NCBI RefSeq assembly: GCF_000341085.1
Contig: NZ_ANBA01000009.1
Span: 434,001-498,000 of the forward strand
Reading direction: 5' to 3'
Source of the DNA: Nocardiopsis ganjiahuensis DSM 45031
Lineage (GTDB): Bacteria > Actinomycetota > Actinomycetes > Streptosporangiales > Streptosporangiaceae
DNA: 64,000 nucleotides
A program made the translations under genes and the position numbers. The notes beneath the pieces are model-generated. The model was given only the letters and a program-made list of their open reading frames with translations, was not told the DNA's origin and made no database searches. Position 1 is the first letter of the stretch; each line of letters begins with the position of its first letter. This document shows, piece after piece, positions 16,142 to 26,247 of this stretch.

Positions 16142-18211
16142 CTAGAGGCCCGCGGCCTTGTACAGCTCGCCGACCTCACGCGAGCTGAGCGCCCGCATGG
16201 TGCCCAGGCGCAGGTTGTTCAGGTCGATCGGGCCGACCTGGGTACGCGCCAGGTCCGCGACCGGGTGGCCCACCGCCTCCATGAGACGGCGCACGATGTG
16301 CTTGCGCCCCTCGTGCAGACGGATCTCCACCATGGCCTGGTCGGAGTCGTTGTCGACCACGCGGAAGGAGTCGACCTTGACCGGGCCGTCCTCCAGCTCC
16401 ACGCCCTTCTCGATCCCGCGCACCACGCGGTGCGGCACCGGGCCGTCCACCTTCGCGACGTAGGTCTTGACGACCTTGTAGCGCGGGTGCGTGAGCCGGT
16501 TGGCGAGGTCACCGTCGTTGGTCAGCAGGATGAGACCCTCGGTCTCGGTGTCCAGCCGACCCACGTGGAAGATGCGCTCGGCGGTCTGACCGGCGTAGTC
16601 GGCCAGGGTCGGGCGACCCTCCGGGTCCCACATGGTGCTGACCACACCGCGCGGCTTGTTCAACGCGAAGTACAGCTTGTCCGGGGCGGTGACCACGCGC
16701 ATGTCGTCGACGCGGATCTCGGAGGCGTCCGGGTCGACCCGGGCACCGAAGCGCCGGACGATCTGGCCGTCCACGCTGACCCGGCCGGCCGCGATCATCT
16801 CCTCGCTGGCCCGACGGCTGGCGACACCGGCCGCGGCCAGCGCCTTCTGGAGCCGGATGCCGTTGGGCACGTCCGTGTAGGTGTCGCGGGGGTCGCCGCT
16901 GTGCCGGTCCTCGTCGCGCGGGTTGTAGTCCGCGCGCAGGGCTGCGAGGCGCTCGCGGGCCGCCTTGGAGAGCTGGTTCTCGCTCTTGGCGTCCCTGACG
17001 GGCGCGTGGTCGCGGCGGATCGGACGCTCGTCGGGGTCGTGGCCCTGGTCGCGGCGGGGACGGTCGTCGCGGTTCTGCGGACGTCCGCCACGGTTGTCGT
17101 CACGGCGCTGGTAGCCGCCGCCGCGCTTGTCGCCACCCTGCATACGGCGGCCCTGGGCGTCCCGGCGGGGACGGTCCTCGCGGTTCTGGTAATCGCCACC
17201 GCGCTTGTCGTCGCGTCCCTGGTGACCACCGCGGCCGCGGTCGTCACGGTCGAAGCGACCGCCGCGGTTGTCGTCCCGGCCCTGCGGACGACGGTCACGG
17301 TCATCACGGCGCTCGAAGGAACGGCCACCACGGTCATCACGACCCTGGTAACCACCACCGCGCTTGTCGTCACGGCCCTGGAAACCACCACGGCCACGGT
17401 TGTCATCGCGACCCTGGTAACCACCACCGCGCTTGTCGTCACGGCCCTGGTAACCACCGCCGCGCTTGTCATCGCGACCCTGGTAGCCGCCACCGCGCTT
17501 GTCATCACGGCCCTGGAAACCACCACGACCGCGGTCGTCACGGCTCCGGTCGTCCCGACGCGGACGGTCGTCGCGCTCGAACCGGCCACCCCGGTTGTCG
17601 TCCCGGCCCTGCGGACGACGGTCACGGTCATCACGGCGCTCGAAGCAACGGCCACCACGGTCATCACGACCCTGGTAACCACCACCGCGCTTGTCGTCGC
17701 GACCCTGGTAACCACCGCCGCGCTTGTCGTCACGGCCCTGGAAACCACCACGGCCACGGTTGTCGTCCCGACCCTGGTAGCCGCCACGGGAGCGGTCGTC
17801 CCGACCACTGTCGTCCCGACGCGGACGGTCATCGCGCTCGAACCGGCCGCCGCGGTTGTCGTCCCGGCCCTGCGGACGACGGTCACGGTCATCACGGCGC
17901 TCGAAGGAACGGCCACCACGGTCATCACGACCCTGGTAACCACCACCGCGCTTGTCGTCGCGACCCTGGAAACCACCACGGCCACGGTTGTCATCGCGAC
18001 CCTGGTAGCCGCCACGGGAGCGGTCGTCCCGACCACTGTCGTCCCGACGCGGACGGTCGTCCCTGTCATAACGTCCGCCACCACGGCGGTCGTCCCTGCC
18101 TCGGTCGTCGCGGGGGCCTCGGCCGCCGCGGTTGTCATAGTCGCCGCGCTCACCGCGCGGGGCGTGTCCGTCCCGTGCACCACGGGAACGTTCGTTGTTA
18201 GGTGTGCTCAC
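16142..18211 (-). CDS. rluB: Pseudouridine synthase RluB-like with giant RGG-type N-terminal extension
   Basis: About 689 residues, against 240-400 for usual homologues. Residues 450-510 are an S4 RNA-binding domain (GIRLQKALAAAGVASRRASE) and 520-689 the RsuA/RluB catalytic domain; the nucleophile Asp is in HVGRLDTETEGLILLTN. RluB-type enzymes modify U2605-region of 23S rRNA. Before this, residues 20 to about 390 are low-complexity Arg/Gly/Asp repeats (units such as GRDDKRGGGYQ and GRDDNRGRGGFQ). GTG 18211 overlaps the scpB end (GGTGAGCACACCTAA), so translation is coupled to scpB. The extension looks intrinsically disordered and RNA-binding; its length is exceptional, though shorter basic extensions occur in actinobacterial homologues. 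Confidence 0.9.
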   Translation of the reverse strand: MSTPNNERSRGARDGHAPRGERGDYDNRGGRGPRDDRGRDDRRGGGRYDRDDRPRRDDSGRDDRSRGGYQGRDDNRGRGGFQGRDDKRGGGYQGRDDRGGRSFERRDDRDRRPQGRDDNRGGRFERDDRPRRDDSGRDDRSRGGYQGRDDNRGRGGFQGRDDKRGGGYQGRDDKRGGGYQGRDDRGGRCFERRDDRDRRPQGRDDNRGGRFERDDRPRRDDRSRDDRGRGGFQGRDDKRGGGYQGRDDKRGGGYQGRDDKRGGGYQGRDDNRGRGGFQGRDDKRGGGYQGRDDRGGRSFERRDDRDRRPQGRDDNRGGRFDRDDRGRGGHQGRDDKRGGDYQNREDRPRRDAQGRRMQGGDKRGGGYQRRDDNRGGRPQNRDDRPRRDQGHDPDERPIRRDHAPVRDAKSENQLSKAARERLAALRADYNPRDEDRHSGDPRDTYTDVPNGIRLQKALAAAGVASRRASEEMIAAGRVSVDGQIVRRFGARVDPDASEIRVDDMRVVTAPDKLYFALNKPRGVVSTMWDPEGRPTLADYAGQTAERIFHVGRLDTETEGLILLTNDGDLANRLTHPRYKVVKTYVAKVDGPVPHRVVRGIEKGVELEDGPVKVDSFRVVDNDSDQAMVEIRLHEGRKHIVRRLMEAVGHPVADLARTQVGPIDLNNLRLGTMRALSSREVGELYKAAGL
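17000..18190 (-). repeat. Coding tandem repeats (RDD/RGG units) inside rluB
   Basis: Roughly 1.2 kb of imperfect direct repeats, each about 30-36 bases. Codon patterns for GGYQGRDD, GGFQGRDD and GGRFERDDRPRRDD recur, and a longer composite block (FERRDDRDRRPQGRDDNRGG) appears three times around 17280, 17620 and 17870. Frame is kept throughout, so copies expand or contract in multiples of three. The region also shows a spurious long open frame on the plus strand. Confidence 0.85.
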
Positions 18212-18788
18212 CGGTGTCGTCAAGACCTTCGATGTCGTCGGGGAGGAACGGCGCCAGATCAGGCAGTTCGTCCAGGCCTCGCAGGCCCAGCCGTTCCAGG
18301 AAATAGGAGGTGGTCCGATACAGCAGGGCACCGGACTCGGAATCGTGTCCGGCCTCTTCGATCAGGCCCCTCAGTACGAGGGTACGCATAACCCCGTCGC
18401 AGTTGACCCCGCGAACAGCGGAGACCCTGCCACGTGAGACCGGTTGGCGGTAGGCGACGACGGCCATCGTCTCGAGTGCGGCCTGGGTGAGCCGCACCTC
18501 CTGCCCTTCCCTGAGGAAGTGCTCGACGATGTCGGCGCACTCGGGCCGCGTGTAGACACGCCATCCCTCGGCCACCGCCCGTAGGTCGAAACCACGGCCC
18601 TGCGCGGTGTATTCCCCGGAGAGCTCCTCCAGGGTGCGGGTGACCGCGTCCAACGGCACGTCCATGGCACGGGCCAGGTCGTACTCGGACACCGGCTGGT
18701 CGACCACCATCAGCACCGCCTCGAGGTCGCGGCGCAGGGTGGGCGGAACGGAGACATCACCCACATCGGCGGTGTGCTCTACGGTCAC
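18198..18788 (-). CDS. scpB: Segregation and condensation protein ScpB
   Basis: A 196-residue protein, two winged-helix domains: LRRDLEAVLMVVDQPVSEYD opens the first and QAALETMAVVAYRQPVSRGR with VSAVRGVNCDGVMRTL the second. ScpB dimers bind ScpA and regulate the Smc condensin that compacts and segregates chromosomes. GTG 18788 overlaps the scpA stop as GTGA, and its own end overlaps the rluB start, so scpA-scpB-rluB is one coupled operon. An acidic tail (DDIEGLDDTGEHT) ends the protein. Confidence 0.95.
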   Translation of the reverse strand: MTVEHTADVGDVSVPPTLRRDLEAVLMVVDQPVSEYDLARAMDVPLDAVTRTLEELSGEYTAQGRGFDLRAVAEGWRVYTRPECADIVEHFLREGQEVRLTQAALETMAVVAYRQPVSRGRVSAVRGVNCDGVMRTLVLRGLIEEAGHDSESGALLYRTTSYFLERLGLRGLDELPDLAPFLPDDIEGLDDTGEHT

Positions 18789-19654
18789 GGCTGCTCCCCC
18801 GGTGTCGTTTCGGCGGTCGGTGCCGCCTCGTCGTCGTATTCGGACTCCAGCTCGACGTCCACGTCGCCGCCGGTCCAGGTGACGGTCAGCTCGCCCAGCG
18901 GTTCGGGCTGGTCGAAGCCGACGTTCGATGCGCGGTACAGCTCCAGCAGCGCCAGGAACCGGGCGACGACCTCGAAGGTACCGGTGCACTCGACCGTCAG
19001 CTGCGCGAACGTCAGCTGTCCGGCCTCTCGGAGTTCGACCGCCATCAGCTCGCCCTGCTCCTTGACGGAGGTCTTGGTGAGGTGGATGTGGGTGACCGAG
19101 ACGCTCGGCGGCTCCTTCGGCGTGAACACCATGCCGGCCAGGGCCGCGAACTCCTGGGGGCCGAGTTTGAACAGCACGTCCGGACGCATCCCCGCGAACC
19201 GCTCCTCCAGCGGCACCGCCCGCGCGTACCGGCGCCCCTGCGCGGCCAACCGCTCGCGCATGAACGCGGCGACCTCCTTGTAGGCGCGGTACTGCAGCAG
19301 GCGGGCGAACAACAGGTCGCGGGCCTCCAGCAGCGCCAGGTCGGCCTCGTCCTCGATCTCGCCGCGCGGCAGCAGCCGGGCGGCCTTGAGGTCGAGCAGG
19401 GTGGCCGCCACCAGCAGGAAGTTGCTGGCCTGGTCCAGGTCCCAGTCATCGCCGAACGTGCGGATGTGCGCGATGAACTCGTCGGTGACCTTCGACAGCG
19501 ACACCTCGGTGATGTCCAGCTTGTGCTTGGAGATCAGCCCGAGGAGGAGGTCGAAGGGCCCTTCGAAGTTCTCCAGGTGCACCTGGAAGGCGTTCTCGTC
19601 GACCTCGTCGGCACCCTCGGTCGGCGAGGGCCTCCCCTTCCGGTCAGTCACCAT
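18785..19654 (-). CDS. scpA: Segregation and condensation protein ScpA (kleisin)
   Basis: About 289 residues. FQVHLENFEGPFDLLLGLIS and KHKLDITEVSLSKVTDEF are the N-terminal kleisin helices that contact Smc; ASNFLLVAATLLDLKAARLL is the family's mid segment, and the C-terminal winged helix (VVARFLALLELYRA) binds the other Smc head. An acidic tail follows. ATG 19654 is taken as start, though GTG 19675 is possible. A 12-codon leader frame (19679-19644) overlaps the start and might couple translation. Coupled to scpB downstream. Confidence 0.94.
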   Translation of the reverse strand: MVTDRKGRPSPTEGADEVDENAFQVHLENFEGPFDLLLGLISKHKLDITEVSLSKVTDEFIAHIRTFGDDWDLDQASNFLLVAATLLDLKAARLLPRGEIEDEADLALLEARDLLFARLLQYRAYKEVAAFMRERLAAQGRRYARAVPLEERFAGMRPDVLFKLGPQEFAALAGMVFTPKEPPSVSVTHIHLTKTSVKEQGELMAVELREAGQLTFAQLTVECTGTFEVVARFLALLELYRASNVGFDQPEPLGELTVTWTGGDVDVELESEYDDEAAPTAETTPGEQP

Positions 19655-19685
19655 GACGGGTCCACGTCGTTTCACTCATGACACA

Positions 19686-19721
19686 AGGGTGTCACCGGCT
19701 CGGACCAGCCGGTGACACCCT
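19686..19721 (-). terminator. Perfect 15-bp stem-loop after the parA pair
   Basis: AGGGTGTCACCGGCT pairs perfectly with AGCCGGTGACACCCT around a CGGACC loop. It lies between the RHH protein stop (19773) and scpA, so it may end the parA transcript or attenuate readthrough into scpAB. No T-tract. Confidence 0.65.
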
Positions 19722-19772
19722 CGCCTGTCGTCCCCGTTCCCGTCCGCTCCCCCAGCGGTCGGAAAGGGACGG

Positions 19773-20174
19773 TCACTCCTCGGTCAGCCGGCGCACCAGC
19801 ATGCTGCTGGAGCCGTGCTCCTCGAAGTCGGCGAGCAGCACGGCGACGGCCTCGCGTACGAGGCGGCCGCGGTCGGCCGACAACCCGTGCTCCGCGCGGA
19901 GCGAGAGCCGGGTCTGTTCCAGGGCCAGCAGTTCGGGCCCGGAGACATAGACGGTGATCTTCTCGTCGTGGCGCTGGCGTCCACTCGGTTTGGGCGCGCG
20001 GCGCACCTTGGCCTTGCCGCGACCGTTCGACTTGCGCTCGGGCCGTTCCGACGAGGTCTCGGTCGTGCTCTGTCGGTCCTGTTCCGGTACCTGGTACTGG
20101 CGTTCGGTCTCGACCGGCTCCTCTTCGGGGCCGGAGGGGCGGAAGAACAGCTCGTCCGCCCCGGGTAGCGTCAC
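19773..20174 (-). CDS. Ribbon-helix-helix-like protein coupled to parA
   Basis: A 133-residue protein starting at GTG 20174, overlapping the parA stop (GTGA). Residues 1-75 are polar, Pro/Glu/Arg-rich and probably disordered. Residues 80-125 (DEKITVYVSGPELLALEQTR, then RGRLVREAVAVLLADFEEHG) look like a CopG-type ribbon-helix-helix: a beta strand followed by two helices. A small DNA-binding partner directly after a ParA ATPase is the arrangement of ParA/RHH partition modules, but this locus is chromosomal and feeds into scpAB. Homologues sit at the same place in Streptomyces-type gene orders, annotated as hypothetical. Function inferred from position only. Confidence 0.75.
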   Translation of the reverse strand: MTLPGADELFFRPSGPEEEPVETERQYQVPEQDRQSTTETSSERPERKSNGRGKAKVRRAPKPSGRQRHDEKITVYVSGPELLALEQTRLSLRAEHGLSADRGRLVREAVAVLLADFEEHGSSSMLVRRLTEE

Positions 20175-21130
20175 ACGTCGTGACCGCTGAGAGGCCACCT
20201 CGCCAGCACCTCCTTGGCCAGGGACCGGTAGGCGTTGGCCCCGGCCGAGGACGAGTCGAACCTGGTGATCGGTTCGCCCGCCACGGTGGCGTCCGGGAAG
20301 CGCACGGTGCGGTTGATCACCGTGCCGTAGACCTTGTCGCCGAACCCGTCCACGATCGTGGACAGCACCTCGCGGGCGTGCAGGGTGCGCGGGTCGTACA
20401 TGGTGCCGAGGAAACCGTCGATGACCAGGTCCTCGTTGAGGCGCTCCTGGACCTTCTGGATGGTGTCCATCAGCAGCGCCACACCGCGCAGTGCGAAGAA
20501 CTCGCACTCCAGCGGCACGATGACGCCGTCCGCGGCGGTCAGCGCGTTGACGGTCAGCAGGCCCAGCGACGGCTGGCAGTCGATGAGGATGACGTCGTAG
20601 TCGTTGATGACCGGGCGCAGCGCGCGCCCGAGCATCTGCTCACGGGCCACCTCGCCGACCAGCTGCACCTCTGCGGCGGACAGGTCGATGTTGCTCGGGA
20701 TGAGGTCCAGTCCGTCGATGTCCGTCTTGAGCAGGACGTCCTCGACCGTCACGTCACGCTGCATGAGCAGGTTGTAGACGGTCAGGTCCAGCTCGCGCGG
20801 GTCCAGGCGGCCCAGGCCCACCGACAGCGCGCCCTGCGGGTCGAAGTCGACCAGCAGCACCCGTCTGCCGTACTCGGCGATGGCGGCGCCGAGGTTGATG
20901 GTGGTGGTGGTCTTACCGACCCCACCCTTCTGGTTACAGAGTGCTACAATCCGTGCCGGGCCGTGTTCGTCGAGCGGCGTCGGCTCCGGATATGTTCGCA
21001 CGGGTCTCTTGGTGTGCAGATCCGCCCCCGTGTTGCGTGTCGTCCCCCACGGGTTGCTCACCGGGTCGGCGAGATCATCCCCGCCAACGGGTGCGGTGTT
21101 CGCCGCCTCGTCGTTCTCCGACCAGTTCAC
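20171..21130 (-). CDS. parA: ParA/MinD-type ATPase (Soj-like) of the scpAB locus
   Basis: A 319-residue ATPase. A 58-residue charged N-terminal extension precedes ARIVALCNQKGGVGKTTTTI, the deviant Walker A box with the signature Lys (KGGVGKT). VLLVDFDPQGALSVGLG is Walker A', and YDVILIDCQPSLGLLTVNAL Walker B. Such ATPases bind DNA non-specifically as ATP dimers and position cargo. The canonical chromosomal parAB is normally near the origin; this one belongs to the xerD-parA-scpAB block. GTG 21130 follows GGGGAGG. The 291-base region upstream to xerD holds an imperfect GTACCCTT/AAGGGTAC inverted repeat near 21327-21358 and probably the promoter. Confidence 0.93.
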   Translation of the reverse strand: MNWSENDEAANTAPVGGDDLADPVSNPWGTTRNTGADLHTKRPVRTYPEPTPLDEHGPARIVALCNQKGGVGKTTTTINLGAAIAEYGRRVLLVDFDPQGALSVGLGRLDPRELDLTVYNLLMQRDVTVEDVLLKTDIDGLDLIPSNIDLSAAEVQLVGEVAREQMLGRALRPVINDYDVILIDCQPSLGLLTVNALTAADGVIVPLECEFFALRGVALLMDTIQKVQERLNEDLVIDGFLGTMYDPRTLHAREVLSTIVDGFGDKVYGTVINRTVRFPDATVAGEPITRFDSSSAGANAYRSLAKEVLARWPLSGHDV

Positions 21131-21421
21131 AACCCTTGACCTCCCCTACGGACCGGCCACGGCCCGATGGGACTCTTGACGCCTCCCACGACTGGCCGCC
21201 GTCGGAAACTCAATATGTCGACAGCAACGTACCTCTGTGCGGCGACTCTAGAACGACGACACGGCGCACTTCAACATGATCCGACGAGGATTCCCCTGCC
21301 TGCACAACTAGGAGGAACTGCTCGCACGTACCCTTTCTTCTCGTAGGAGAAGGGTACACATGCCGCACGTCGGACTCACCCGGAACGCTCCAGCGCTTCC
21401 CCCACCAGCAAGGCCCTCCTG

Positions 21422-22438
21422 TCACCGCGGACCACCCGTACCCCCCGCGCGACGCGCTCTGGGGTGGCTGGAGGCGTACACCTCACGCAACCGCTCCACC
21501 GTCACCAACGTGTAGACCTGTGTGGTGGTGACCGAACTGTGCCCCAACAGCTCCTGCACGATGCGGATGTCCGCCCCTCCGTCGAGCAGGTGGGTGGCGA
21601 AGGAGTGCCGGAGGGTGTGGGGCGAGATGCCCTCCACCCCGGCCCGCTCGGCCACCGCCGACAGCAGCGCCCAACCGCCCTGGCGGGTCAGTCGGCCGCC
21701 GCGCGCGTTCACGAACAGCGCGGCCCCTCCCCTGCCCGACGCGGCCAGTACCGGCCGCACCCGGGTCAGGTACCCGCCCAGGGCACGGCGCGCGTAGGAA
21801 CCCAACGGCACCAGGCGTTCCTTCCCGCCCTTGCCGCGGAACCGCACCAGCCCGACCGAACCCCGCGCGTCCACCGCCTCGGTGACGTCGTCCACGTCCA
21901 GCCCCACCGCCTCCGACACCCGCGCTCCCGTGCCGTAGAGCACCTCGAGCAGGGCGCGGTCGCGCTGGGCCAGCAGGTCGGCGCGGTCGGCCGAGGCCGG
22001 GGCCTGAGCGGGGCCGGCCGCGTCCAGCAACCGCTCCACCGTGTCCAGGGGGACCGCCTTGGGCAGGCGCATCGGCGGCGCGGGGGGAGCCACCTCGACG
22101 GCCGGGTCGGTGGCCGCCCACCCCTCGCGCACCGCGAACCGGTGCAGCCCCCGCACAGCAGCCAGGGCGCGTCCGGCCGAGGACGCGCTCAGCGGAGCGT
22201 GTTCGCCGTCGCCCTCCCGCAGGGCGCCCAGGAACGCACCGACCTGGGCGGGGGTCACCCCCGCCAGGTCGCGGAGCCCCTGACCGTCCAGGTACTCGGC
22301 ATAACGCCCCAGGTCACGGCGGTAGGCCAGCAGAGTGTTGTCGGCCAGGGCCCGCTCGGCGCTCAGGTGGTCCAGGAAGGCGGAGCGCACCCGGCCCAGC
22401 GGGCTCGCGTCGAGTGCGCCCTCCCCCGGTTCCGTCAC
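21422..22438 (-). CDS. xerD: Tyrosine recombinase XerD
   Basis: About 338 residues. The N-terminal SAM-like domain contains [20 protein letters not shown]; the catalytic domain has Arg in [12 protein letters not shown], Lys in the [11 protein letters not shown] hairpin, His-x-x-Arg in [11 protein letters not shown], His/Trp position in [10 protein letters not shown], and nucleophile Tyr in VYTLV. With XerC it resolves chromosome dimers at dif. GTG 22438 is preferred (GGGGGAGG eight bases upstream) over ATG 22468. Position between NUDIX and parA is conserved in actinobacteria, so this is the housekeeping recombinase rather than a phage one. Confidence 0.95.
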   Translation of the reverse strand: MTEPGEGALDASPLGRVRSAFLDHLSAERALADNTLLAYRRDLGRYAEYLDGQGLRDLAGVTPAQVGAFLGALREGDGEHAPLSASSAGRALAAVRGLHRFAVREGWAATDPAVEVAPPAPPMRLPKAVPLDTVERLLDAAGPAQAPASADRADLLAQRDRALLEVLYGTGARVSEAVGLDVDDVTEAVDARGSVGLVRFRGKGGKERLVPLGSYARRALGGYLTRVRPVLAASGRGGAALFVNARGGRLTRQGGWALLSAVAERAGVEGISPHTLRHSFATHLLDGGADIRIVQELLGHSSVTTTQVYTLVTVERLREVYASSHPRARRAGGTGGPR

Positions 22439-22475
22439 CGGTGCGGCCTCCCCCGGTTCCCTCCTCATCGGCGGC

Positions 22476-23144
22476 TCAGGCGCCCGAGGCCGCGGGCAGG
22501 GAGGCGAACCCGTCCTGGGAGGCGGCGTGCGCGGCGAGGATCCCGATGACGGTCGCCCCGTTGTGCAGGCGTCCCTCCAGAACCGCGCGCACGGCCTGCT
22601 CCAGCGGCAGCCACTCGGCGGCCAGGTCGGTCTCCTCGTGCTCGCGCACGAAGTCGATCTCCTCCGCGGGCACCTCGCTCAGGTCCCGTGCCAGGAACAC
22701 GTGGATGCGCTCGTTGGAAAAACCCGTGCTGGGGAAGAAGTCCGGAAGTCTGTGCCAGGTCGCGGCGCGCAGTGAGGACTCCTCCACCAGCTCGCGCCGG
22801 GCGGTGGCCAGCGGCCCCTCGCCCTCGCCGTCGATCAGCCCGGCCGGCAGCTCCCACAGCGTGTGCTGGGTGGGGTGCCGGTACTGGCGCTGCAGCAGCA
22901 CCCGCCCCTGAGCGTCCAGGGCCACGATCGCCGCGGCACCCGGGTGGTCCATGTAGTCGCGGGCAGCCAGGGTGCTGCCTTCGCCGTTGGCACCGGGCAT
23001 CTGCACCCAGTCCGTGACCATCCCGGACTTGGCTCCCCGGTACCGCTCCTCGGAGCGCTCCACCGGCCACGACTCGGGGGCGTCCGCGATCTTCGCGTAC
23101 GCCCCCGTCGTCTCGTCGGCGACCGGGCGGGTGTGGTTGGCCAT
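22476..23144 (-). CDS. NUDIX hydrolase, ADP-ribose pyrophosphatase-like
   Basis: A 222-residue protein. Residues 100-150 hold the Nudix box: [20 protein letters not shown] followed by ESS, i.e. G-x5-E-x7-REUxEES with the catalytic Glu residues present. WELPAGLID before it and the preceding [12 protein letters not shown] strand place it with ADP-ribose pyrophosphatases (NudF-like), which split ADP-ribose to AMP and ribose-5-phosphate. ATG 23144 follows GAGAGGGG. Lies between pyrG and xerD, the usual actinobacterial order, and likely shares their transcript (45-base gap from pyrG). Confidence 0.9.
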   Translation of the reverse strand: MANHTRPVADETTGAYAKIADAPESWPVERSEERYRGAKSGMVTDWVQMPGANGEGSTLAARDYMDHPGAAAIVALDAQGRVLLQRQYRHPTQHTLWELPAGLIDGEGEGPLATARRELVEESSLRAATWHRLPDFFPSTGFSNERIHVFLARDLSEVPAEEIDFVREHEETDLAAEWLPLEQAVRAVLEGRLHNGATVIGILAAHAASQDGFASLPAASGA

Positions 23145-23188
23145 GCGGCCCCTCTCAGGCTCGTGCCCCACCCGCCTGGCCGTTCCCG

Positions 23189-24829
<1,641 letters not shown>

Positions 24830-25172
24830 AGTGTTGCTCCCGTGGTTTGAGTGGCTACGGCGGGCTCGGACGAGCTGAGCGGCCGTGCGGCGGTCCGGTT
24901 CCGCGCGGCGGCTGATGCCGCTCCAACACGTCGGACTCCACGGGGCACCAGGATAACAGGCCCCCCGTTCACCTACACCAGGGAACGCCGACCGGCCTCT
25001 CCGTGTTCCCTGCCCCGACCTGCGCGAAGGCCGTGAACCCCTGCTGTCACGGCACTCCGGCGCCACCGGCCGGGCCCCGGGTGGCGAAGGCAACACCGCC
25101 CCGGAATCCTCCCCCGCCCCGCGAAACCCCGGGGGCGGGAGCGTCGAATGTGACCAACGCCCGCCCGGAACC
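24830..25172. other. 343-base gap upstream of pyrG
   Basis: No gene is visible. It holds the stem-loop that ends the HMG-CoA lyase gene (25113-25139) and presumably the pyrG promoter, but no clear -35/-10 pair stands out. The pyrimidine-responsive slippage motif of Bacillus pyrG (a run of C or G at the transcript start) was looked for and not recognised. Confidence 0.4.
25113..25139 (-). terminator. Stem-loop after the HMG-CoA lyase gene
   Basis: CCCGCCCC pairs with GGGGCGGG around an A-containing loop, 34 bases after the stop codon; no T-tract. Confidence 0.5.
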
Positions 25173-26096
25173 TCAGGCGGGGAAGCCCCCGGCCCGACCC
25201 AGGTAGGCGGGCGGCTGCTTGCCGAGCCGCTCCCCCATCCAGTCGCCCAGCGCGGCCGCCCCGGACAGGCTCACCCCGGTGTGCAGGCCGCTGCGGTGCA
25301 ACAGGTACAGCAGGTCCTCGGTGGCGATGTTTCCGGTGGCGGCCGGGGCGAAGGGACAACCGCCGAAACCGCCCAGGCTGGAGTCGAGCACCCGCACCCC
25401 CTCCTCCACCGCGGCGAGCGCGTTCGCATAACCCGTGTTACGGGTGTTGTGGAAGTGACAACGCAGGGTCCGGCCTCCCGCGACCTCGGCGCTGCGGCGC
25501 AGCAGGTCCCGCACCTGGGCGGGCACCCCCACCCCGATCGTGTCGGCCAGGGCGACCTCCACGGCACCGGTGTCGGCGATCCGCCGCACGACCTCCACCA
25601 CCCGCTCCGGCTCGACCTCACCGTCGAAGGGGCAGCCGAAGGCCGTGGAGACGGTGACGCTCAACGGCACCCCCGTGCCCTCCAGGGCCCGGTCCATCTC
25701 GACCAGGGAGTCCAGCATCTCGTCGACCGTGCAGCCCTGGTTGCGCGTGCAGAACCCGTCCGTGGCCGGAACCGCCACGTTGACCTCGGACACGCCCGCC
25801 TCCAGCGCCCGGTCCAGGCCGCGCCGGTTGAGCGCCAATCCGATGAAGGAGACCCCGGGCACCCGCTCGACCCCGGCCATGACCTCCTCGGCCCCGGCCA
25901 TCTGCGGCACCCGCTTGGGGTTGACGAAACTGACCGCCTCGATCCGGCGCACCCCGGCGGCCACCGCACGGTCGACCAGCTCGATCCGGTCCTCGACCGA
26001 CAGCACCGCGGCCTCGTTCTGGAGGCCGTCGCGCGGCCCCACCTCGACGATCTCCACGTGCTCGGCACCCTCGGGCCCACGGTCGTCAGCGGTCAT
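25173..26096 (-). CDS. Hydroxymethylglutaryl-CoA lyase-like (DRE-TIM metallolyase)
   Basis: A 307-residue TIM-barrel enzyme. [15 protein letters not shown] is the catalytic Arg-Asp motif; [35 protein letters not shown] and [17 protein letters not shown] (metal-binding His-x-His) follow, and [18 protein letters not shown] carries the flexible loop with the active-site Cys. HMG-CoA lyases split HMG-CoA to acetyl-CoA and acetoacetate in leucine degradation; paralogues act on related acyl-CoAs. ATG 26096 is chosen (GGAG just upstream) over GTG 26105. It stands alone here, with no leucine-catabolic neighbours. Confidence 0.9.
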   Translation of the reverse strand: MTADDRGPEGAEHVEIVEVGPRDGLQNEAAVLSVEDRIELVDRAVAAGVRRIEAVSFVNPKRVPQMAGAEEVMAGVERVPGVSFIGLALNRRGLDRALEAGVSEVNVAVPATDGFCTRNQGCTVDEMLDSLVEMDRALEGTGVPLSVTVSTAFGCPFDGEVEPERVVEVVRRIADTGAVEVALADTIGVGVPAQVRDLLRRSAEVAGGRTLRCHFHNTRNTGYANALAAVEEGVRVLDSSLGGFGGCPFAPAATGNIATEDLLYLLHRSGLHTGVSLSGAAALGDWMGERLGKQPPAYLGRAGGFPA

Positions 26097-26247
26097 CGTC
26101 TCCACCTCTCCACGCCCCGTCGCGCTTGCGCGCCCAGGCTAATGGAGAGCCGACGTGATCCCCGTCACCGGGTCGCCGTCCCGCGGGGGCGGGGAGGCGG
26201 CGGCCTCCAGCCGCCCCGGAGACCCCTGGGAGCGGCTCAGACGGACG

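Noticed and set aside
17000..18190. Direct repeats resembling a CRISPR array
   Set aside because: Units are imperfect, vary in length, lack unique spacers and keep reading frame inside rluB; no cas genes are nearby.
16265..18391. 708-codon plus-strand open frame opposite rluB
   Set aside because: It is the mirror of GC-rich Arg/Asp/Gly codon repeats, giving Thr/Val/Ala monotony with no start signal or domain; the minus strand has S4 and synthase motifs.
19773..21130. ParA and RHH pair as a chromosome or plasmid origin/partition locus
   Set aside because: No dnaA, dnaN, parB, parS repeats or iterons are seen; the setting is the conserved xerD-parA-scpAB block.
21210..21425. 71-codon minus-strand frame between parA and xerD
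   Set aside because: No ribosome site, no similarity to a known fold, and it crosses the region that should hold the parA promoter.
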